A DNA stretch of 17,053 nucleotides from UBA1081 sp964454355 (GTDB lineage Bacteria; Bacillota; Clostridia; Oscillospirales; Acutalibacteraceae), in assembly GCA_964454355.1 (NCBI GenBank), contig CAYVTA010000039.1, forward strand, positions 1 through 17,053. Direction: 5' to 3'. Below, piece after piece: positions 13,115 to 17,053 of the stretch. The position numbers and the translations under genes were made by a program. The notes under the pieces are model-generated. The model did not search any database. It had not been told where the DNA came from and worked only from the letters and a program-made list of their open reading frames with translations. Position 1 is the first letter of the stretch; each line of letters begins with the position of its first letter.

Positions 13115-14803
13115 ATGAGCTATATAGTAAAAAAAGCAGAACAACAGATTTACGACATTATTAACAAGGCTCTTGCATCAGCAATTGAAAAAGGCGAGCT
13201 TCCTCAAGGTGAAGTTCCTGCATTTAAGGTTGAGATTCCTGCGGACAGATCACATGGAGATTATTCAACAAATGCAGCAATGGTTTCGGCAAGAGTTTTC
13301 AGAACAGCTCCCATGAAAATCGCCGCTGCTCTTTGTGAAAATGCTCAGCTTGAGGGTACATATTTCAATAAGATTGAAGCTGCGGGAGCAGGTTTTATCA
13401 ATTTTACTCTTGATCAGTCATATTACAGTGACATTCTTTTTGATGTTGATGAAAAAGGGGAAATGTACGGACATTCTGACTTCGGTAATGGAAAGAGTGC
13501 ACTCGTCGAGTTCGTTTCCGCAAACCCCACAGGTCCGATGCATATAGGTAACGCAAGAGGCGGTGCAATGGGTGACTGCCTTGCTGAAATTCTTTCCTGG
13601 GCAGGTTATCATGCAGAGAGAGAGTTTTATGTAAACGATGGCGGCAATCAGATTGAAAAGTTCGGACTTTCGCTTGATATCCGCTATCAGCAACACTTCG
13701 GTGCAGATGTTGAAATGCCTGAAGACTCTTATCACGGACAGGATATTATTGACCATGTAGTAAATTTTGCTGAAATTAACGGCGATAAATATATGAACGC
13801 AACTGAGCAGGAGCGTAGAAAGGCTCTTGTTGATTATGCTCTTCCTCTTAACATACAGGGGCTTGAGCGTGACTTGCTCAAATACAAAATAAAGTATGAC
13901 ACATGGTTTAAGGAAAGCACTCTTCACAACAGCGGCGAAGCTAAAAAGGTTGTTGACATGCTTACCGAAAACGGTTATACCTATGAACAGGACGGTGCCG
14001 TATGGTTCAAGGCTGAACAGTTCGGTTGTGACAAGGACTTTGTTCTTCGCCGTTCCAACGGTTTCTATACTTATATCGTTCCCGATATTGCATATCATTA
14101 TAATAAGCTTGTGACAAGAGGCTTTGACAGAGCGATTGACATTCTTGGCGCAGACCATCACGGCTATGTGCCCAGACTTAAAGCAGCTATACAGGCTCTC
14201 GGTGTTGACCCCTCAAGAATTGAGGTCATTCTTATGCAAATGGTTCGCCTTGTTAAGGACGGCGAGGTTATAAAGGCTTCAAAGCGTTCCGGTAAGGCTA
14301 TTACACTTGTTACTCTTCTTGATGAAGTACCTATTGATGCTGCAAGATATTTCTTTAACATGAGAGAGGCTAATACTCATTGTGATTTTGATCTTGACCT
14401 TGCAATTGAAGAGTCTTCAACAAACCCTGTTTACTACTGTCAGTATGCTCATGCAAGAATTTGCAGTATTTTCAGAAAAATGGAAGAAAAAGGCATTGAA
14501 GTTGCAGATTGCACAAAGGAGCAGGCTATGCTTCTTACAGCAGAGGAGGAAACAGAGCTTATCCGACACATTTCATCTCTTACAGGCGAAATTGAGAACG
14601 CTGCAAAGATTCTTGATCCCTCAAAAATTACAAAGTATGTCCATGACCTGGCAACACTGTTTCATAAGTTCTATAATGCTTGCCGTTGCGATGTTGAGGA
14701 TGAAAATTTGCGGACTGCAAGATTATTCCTTTGCAAATGTGTCAAAGATGTTATGTATAATGTGCTGACAATGATGAAGCTGTCAGCTCCGGAAAGTATG
14801 TAA
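13115..14803 (+). CDS. argS: Arginyl-tRNA synthetase
   Basis: This class I synthetase charges tRNA-Arg. The 562-residue protein has the ArgRS-specific N-terminal domain (about 1-105) that binds the tRNA D-loop region. It also has the HIGH motif in N-P-T-G-P-M-H-I-G-N (H143-N146), the degenerate KMSKS element K-A-S-K-R-S-G (387-393) and a DALR anticodon-binding domain that ends in the usual M-K-L-S-A-P-E-S-M. ATG 13115 is preferred over ATG 13103 because AAAGG (13098-13102) directly touches 13103 but lies 12 nt before 13115; the longer form would add only four residues. It is the last gene of the ddl operon. Confidence 0.97.
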   Translation: MSYIVKKAEQQIYDIINKALASAIEKGELPQGEVPAFKVEIPADRSHGDYSTNAAMVSARVFRTAPMKIAAALCENAQLEGTYFNKIEAAGAGFINFTLDQSYYSDILFDVDEKGEMYGHSDFGNGKSALVEFVSANPTGPMHIGNARGGAMGDCLAEILSWAGYHAEREFYVNDGGNQIEKFGLSLDIRYQQHFGADVEMPEDSYHGQDIIDHVVNFAEINGDKYMNATEQERRKALVDYALPLNIQGLERDLLKYKIKYDTWFKESTLHNSGEAKKVVDMLTENGYTYEQDGAVWFKAEQFGCDKDFVLRRSNGFYTYIVPDIAYHYNKLVTRGFDRAIDILGADHHGYVPRLKAAIQALGVDPSRIEVILMQMVRLVKDGEVIKASKRSGKAITLVTLLDEVPIDAARYFFNMREANTHCDFDLDLAIEESSTNPVYYCQYAHARICSIFRKMEEKGIEVADCTKEQAMLLTAEEETELIRHISSLTGEIENAAKILDPSKITKYVHDLATLFHKFYNACRCDVEDENLRTARLFLCKCVKDVMYNVLTMMKLSAPESM

Positions 14804-14850
14804 ACAATAATTTATCGTACAAGTTTGATTGTGCCACATAAAAGTTTTGG

Positions 14851-14978
14851 TCGAGCTTTTTCAAAAGCTCGTGGGTTTCAAAAGGGCAATGCCCTTTGTC
14901 GCACTCCGCAGAGTGCGAAACTCCTTTGCTAAAAAAACGCAGGAGGGGAGCAAAAACAGTCCTGCGTGACTGTTTTTG
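14851..14978 (+). repeat. Structured hairpin-rich intergenic element upstream of smpB
   Basis: Five perfect short inverted repeats are packed into 128 nt: 14852-14871 (CGAGCTTT arm, loop 4), 14881-14897 (AAAGGGC arm), 14899-14918 (TCGCACTC arm, loop CGCA), 14937-14967 (ACGCAGGA/TCCTGCGT) and 14951-14978 (CAAAAACAGT/ACTGTTTTTG, loop 8). The last two share a base and are mutually exclusive. The element is richer in G+C than its surroundings, and a GGGAGCTCCC palindrome follows (14996-15005). The layout resembles dispersed palindromic repeats of Oscillospiraceae genomes. A cis-regulatory RNA for smpB is the alternative. No reading frame in it looks genuine. Confidence 0.65.
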
Positions 14979-15044
14979 TGTGGGGAACCCTCGCCGGGAG
15001 CTCCCGTTACATTATGCTAAATTATTGTTTGTGGAGGTGAAAAT

Positions 15045-15509
15045 ATGCCGAAAAATGAAAACAGGCCTGTTGCACAAAACAAAAAGGCTTATCACGATTA
15101 TTTTGTGCTGGAAACTTACGAAACAGGTATAGAGCTGTTCGGTACGGAGGTAAAATCCGTCCGTCAGGGCAAAGTGAATCTTAAAGACTCATGGTGCAAT
15201 ATTGTTGAAGGTGAAATTTTTGCCAACGGAACGCATATTTCACCTTATGACCATGGTAATATATTTAACAGGGATCCGCTCAGACCGAAAAAACTGTTAA
15301 TGCATAAGAAAGAAATACTAAAGCTTTTCGGCTTGACAAAACAGCAGGGCTATGCCATAATACCGTTACAGATATATTTTAAAAAAGGCAAAGCAAAAAT
15401 GCTGATAGGACTTTGTAAAGGTAAAAAACTTTATGATAAGCGTGAAGCAGCCGCTAAAAAGAGTGCTGACAGAGAGATTGAACGCAGTATGTCTTTAAGA
15501 AATTCATGA
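15045..15509 (+). CDS. smpB: SsrA-binding protein
   Basis: SmpB binds the tRNA-like part of tmRNA and places it in the empty A site of stalled ribosomes for trans-translation. The 154-residue length is typical. The conserved N-terminal part N-K-K-A-Y-H-D-Y-F (12-20) is followed by G-T-E-V-K-S-V-R (33-40), D-P-L-R-P-K-K-L-L (77-85) and K-K-L-Y-D-K-R-E (127-134). The protein ends in the basic tail that tracks the mRNA channel. GGAGG (15033-15037) lies 7 nt before the ATG. The tmRNA gene starts 47 nt downstream on the same strand, a linkage also seen in Bacillus. Confidence 0.97.
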   Translation: MPKNENRPVAQNKKAYHDYFVLETYETGIELFGTEVKSVRQGKVNLKDSWCNIVEGEIFANGTHISPYDHGNIFNRDPLRPKKLLMHKKEILKLFGLTKQQGYAIIPLQIYFKKGKAKMLIGLCKGKKLYDKREAAAKKSADREIERSMSLRNS

Positions 15510-15521
15510 TTTGTAATTCCG

Positions 15522-15543
15522 ATAATGCATAATTACGCATTAT
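15522..15543 (+). repeat. AT-rich inverted repeat between smpB and ssrA
   Basis: ATAATGC (15522-15528) and GCATTAT (15537-15543) form a 7-bp stem with an 8-nt loop. There is no T-run, so it is a poor terminator. No clear separate promoter for ssrA is visible in the 47-nt gap; a TTATAT at 15547-15552 is too close to a consensus-free -35 region to call. Confidence 0.5.
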
Positions 15544-15556
15544 GAATTATATATAA

Positions 15557-15909
15557 GGGGATGAAAGGATTTCGACGGGGGTTTTGAACCTCGGTAAGCG
15601 AGCAGAGGTGTGGTACCGCTTTAAAAACCGCAAGTTTATTAAAAATAAACGACAACAATAAAACTGTTTTAGCAGCTGCTTAATTAGCTGCCGTCTTACC
15701 TGAGAGTACTGCGGCTTAGGATAAGGCGTCGATTAGCAGTGAACGTGAACGGGTGAGTGTCTCCGTAACTCGTCATGCATAACGGAGCTGTCCGATTGCA
15801 AGCCTGCCGACAGGCGTGCATGAGGAGAGATTTAGTATATCGGCTACGCTCGTAGAAAGCTGTGGGAATGGATTTTCGGACGCGGTTTCGAGTACCGCCA
15901 TCTCCACCA
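15557..15909 (+). ncRNA. ssrA: Transfer-messenger RNA (tmRNA)
   Basis: The 353-nt RNA rescues stalled ribosomes and adds a degradation tag. The 5' end GGGGATG pairs with CATCTCC just before A-CCA. This forms a tRNA-Ala-like acceptor stem with the G3-U70 identity pair, and CCA is encoded. A T-arm GCGGT-TTCGAGT-ACCGC lies close to the 3' end. The internal frame encodes N-D-N-N-K-T-V-L-A-A-A and a TAA stop (15648-15683). The G/C-rich pairs between about 15600 and 15630 and in the second half fit the usual pseudoknots. It follows smpB on the same strand. Confidence 0.96.
15648..15683 (+). other. tmRNA tag reading frame
   Basis: The frame AAC GAC AAC AAT AAA ACT GTT TTA GCA GCT GCT TAA encodes N-D-N-N-K-T-V-L-A-A-A. 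The hydrophobic L-A-A-A end is the normal degron. The codon before it is ATA (15645-15647) rather than the common Ala resume codon, so the tag may start with Ile or directly with Asn. Confidence 0.85.
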
Positions 15910-15915
15910 AAAAAC

Positions 15916-15933
15916 GGCATACTCTCGTATGCC
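15916..15933 (+). terminator. Hairpin just after tmRNA
   Basis: GGCATAC and GTATGCC form a perfect 7-bp stem with loop TCTC, 6 nt after the tmRNA 3' end. It lacks a T-run, so termination may instead depend on the larger inverted repeat that follows. Confidence 0.5.
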
Positions 15934-15935
15934 TG

Positions 15936-16031
15936 AAAAGAATAAAGAATAGCGAATAAATAAGAAATAATAAATGTATGCAGTTTTTGCGTTTGGATTA
16001 TTCTTTATTCCCTATTCTTTTTCTTTATTTT
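15936..16031. repeat. Long imperfect AT-rich inverted repeat
   Basis: The left arm (about 15936-15964, A/G-rich) and the right arm (about 15998-16031, T/C-rich) are imperfect reverse complements sharing AGAATAG-x-GAATAAA, around about 33 nt. The right arm ends in T-rich sequence, so it can end ssrA transcription. Its style also fits a dispersed miniature repeat. Confidence 0.5.
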
Positions 16032-16056
16032 AACATTTTTAACGGAAGTGGGTTTT

Positions 16057-16557
16057 ATGGATCTTAATTACGAAAAAATAGACCAATACAGTCCTACGTA
16101 CACTGCACCTTACAGCAGAGTGTGTGTTTCGAGTAGGGCCATAATAGTTGTTGAAAACAAAATTTTGCTGTCACATGAGTCGAATACGGGATTTTATATG
16201 TCTCCGGGAGGAAGCCTTGAGGAAGGTGAGACCCTTGAGGAATGCTGTATCAGAGAGCTTATGGAGGAAACAGGCTTTAAGGTCAAGCCGATAAAACAGT
16301 TTGTTACGGTTAATGAGTATTGCTATGATACTTTATATGTAAGTAATTATTTTATTTGCGATATAGTGGGCGAGTGTGAACGCAGTCTTACTGAAACGGA
16401 GACCGCCAAAGGCATGGTTCCCAAATGGGTCGAGCTGGAAAATGCTGTTGAGCTTTTTTCGGAATATTCAAAGCATACGCCAGACAAAGAAAGTCTTTAC
16501 CGTCGTGAATATACGGTTGTCAATAAATACATTTGTTCAAAGGGCTGTGAGAACTGA
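16057..16557 (+). CDS. Nudix hydrolase
   Basis: The 166-residue protein hydrolyses a nucleoside diphosphate linked to some other group X. The Nudix box is complete: Gly52, Glu58, then R-E-L-M-E-E-T-G-F (66-74), with the metal-binding Glu pair. It is preceded by the usual strand I-L-L-S-H-E...Y-M-S-P-G-G. Regions outside the box do not identify the substrate; the N-terminal 25 residues are Tyr/Ser-rich. ATG 16057 is preferred over GTG 16048, since GGAAG (16044-16048) lies 8 nt before the ATG and overlaps the GTG. It is separated from ssrA by an inverted repeat and ends in its own hairpin, so it is probably a single-gene unit. No good promoter was found immediately upstream. Confidence 0.92.
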   Translation: MDLNYEKIDQYSPTYTAPYSRVCVSSRAIIVVENKILLSHESNTGFYMSPGGSLEEGETLEECCIRELMEETGFKVKPIKQFVTVNEYCYDTLYVSNYFICDIVGECERSLTETETAKGMVPKWVELENAVELFSEYSKHTPDKESLYRREYTVVNKYICSKGCEN

Positions 16558-16569
16558 TCACGGCTCTTT
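16539..16569 (+). terminator. Terminator hairpin over the Nudix stop codon
   Basis: Twelve base pairs (10 Watson-Crick, 2 G-T) join 16539-16550 with 16558-16569. The 7-nt loop contains the stop codon. It is followed by a T-rich but interrupted stretch. Confidence 0.6.
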
Positions 16570-16706
16570 CATTTGTATTTGCATTTTTACAAAGAAAAAT
16601 AAGATATATTTTCCGGTAAAGACCTGTTTTTGTGCCTGTGGGGATTTTGCACAGAAGAAAGACAGAAAAATTGTCAAAATTTTCACAATAAATGTTACTT
16701 TTTGCC

Positions 16707-16734
16707 TTGCATTTAAATTTAATTCGGGTATAAT
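16707..16734 (+). promoter_or_regulatory. Promoter of the carboxyltransferase gene
   Basis: TTGCAT (16707-16712) and a perfect TATAAT (16729-16734) are separated by 16 nt, about 50 nt upstream of the start. The rest of the 227-nt gap after the Nudix gene is AT-rich, with no reading frame that I can support. Confidence 0.65.
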
Positions 16735-16784
16735 GTATAGTGGGTTGAATTTGAAACAGTTTTAAACTTACAGGAGGTAAACAT

Positions 16785-17053
16785 ATGAAAGTTCAGTTCA
16801 CTGAAACCATTTTGCGTGATGCACAGCAGTCTCTGATTGCCACAAGAATGCCGTTTGAAACTTTCAAACCCGTTCTTGAAAAGCTTAACAAAGCAGGTTA
16901 TTATTCACTTGAGTGCTGGGGCGGTGCAACATTTGACTCATGCCTTCGTTATCTTAACGAAGATCCGTGGGAGAGACTCAGAAAAATCAAAGCAGCTTGT
17001 CCTGATACAAAGCTTCAGATGCTTTTGAGAGGTCAGAATCTTCTCGGCTATAA
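16785..17053 (+). CDS. Biotin-dependent carboxyltransferase subunit (OadA/PycB type), 5' part
   Basis: The first 89 codons are present and the gene runs off the right edge. The protein starts M-K-V-Q-F-T-E-T-I-L-R-D-A-Q-Q-S-L and continues with A-T-R-M, Y-Y-S-L-E-C-W-G-G-A-T-F-D, L-N-E-D-P-W-E-R-L-R and M-L-L-R-G-Q-N-L-L-G-Y. This is the start of the TIM-barrel carboxyltransferase domain shared by oxaloacetate decarboxylase alpha, pyruvate carboxylase subunit B and transcarboxylase 5S. The R-D-A-x-Q motif carries the metal-binding Asp. The enzyme moves CO2 between biotin and pyruvate or oxaloacetate. Which of the three it is cannot be decided without the C-terminus and neighbours; in anaerobic Clostridia a decarboxylase alpha subunit is common. 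AGGAGG (16772-16777) lies 7 nt before the ATG. Confidence 0.93.
   Translation, partial: MKVQFTETILRDAQQSLIATRMPFETFKPVLEKLNKAGYYSLECWGGATFDSCLRYLNEDPWERLRKIKAACPDTKLQMLLRGQNLLGY

Noticed and set aside
13418..14161. 247-residue minus-strand reading frame inside argS
   Set aside because: It is the antisense shadow of a clear synthetase gene and matches no recognisable family.
14937..14978. H-type pseudoknot formed by the last two stems of the hairpin element
   Set aside because: The third loop would be a single nucleotide, too short to span an 8-bp stem; competing hairpins fit better.
14896..15132. 78-residue plus-strand reading frame over the hairpin element
   Set aside because: It lies mostly in palindromic sequence, overlaps the smpB start in another frame, and has no ribosome site.
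1..17053. CRISPR array, insertion sequence, phage or toxin-antitoxin module
   Set aside because: No spaced direct repeats, transposase or integrase frames, or paired small toxin/antitoxin genes were found on either strand.

Overview
The window looks like part of a Gram-positive gut Clostridia chromosome, most likely a Ruminococcus-like member of the Oscillospiraceae. The evidence is an AT-rich base composition, strong AGGAGG ribosome-binding sites, sigma-A type TTGACA/TATAAT promoters, lipobox lipoproteins, type I dockerins with BspA-type leucine-rich repeats, and the Firmicutes pairings smpB-ssrA, cysE-cysS and DUF1934-argS. Most genes are ordinary core genes. I see no transposase, phage gene, CRISPR array or resistance island.

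Left part (1-3821). A secreted protein, cut by the window edge, reads leftward. A CE15-type (glucuronoyl esterase family) hydrolase without a signal peptide reads rightward from its own promoter. A hairpin terminator is shared face to face with tRNA-Val(GAC) on the minus strand. A divergent promoter region then leads to cysE-cysS, which covers the first step of cysteine synthesis and the charging of tRNA-Cys. The cysE start is separated from its Shine-Dalgarno by a perfect hairpin.

Centre (3822-9085). The most distinctive gene encodes a 1299-residue secreted protein. Its order is signal peptide, dockerin, cohesin-like domain, Cys-rich repeats, about 28 BspA-type leucine-rich repeats, linker and a second dockerin. 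This layout suggests a cellulosome-like surface or adaptor component. It ends at a strong bidirectional terminator facing a small lipoprotein and a GNAT acetyltransferase on the minus strand.

Right part (9086-17053). Back-to-back promoters drive the GNAT gene leftward and a YmdB-type phosphodiesterase rightward. A family 5 substrate-binding lipoprotein overlaps the end of the YmdB gene and probably starts at a TTG codon. Then comes a ddl-DUF1934-argS operon (peptidoglycan precursor, small beta-barrel protein, arginyl-tRNA synthetase). It is followed by an intergenic element of about 130 nt rich in perfect hairpins, two of them mutually exclusive. Next are smpB and ssrA (tmRNA), the two partners of trans-translation. 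A Nudix hydrolase follows, and then the start of a biotin-dependent carboxyltransferase subunit (OadA/PycB type) running off the right edge.

The best candidates for something less described are the double-dockerin LRR protein, the hairpin element upstream of smpB, the cysE leader and the inverted repeat at the start of the small lipoprotein gene.
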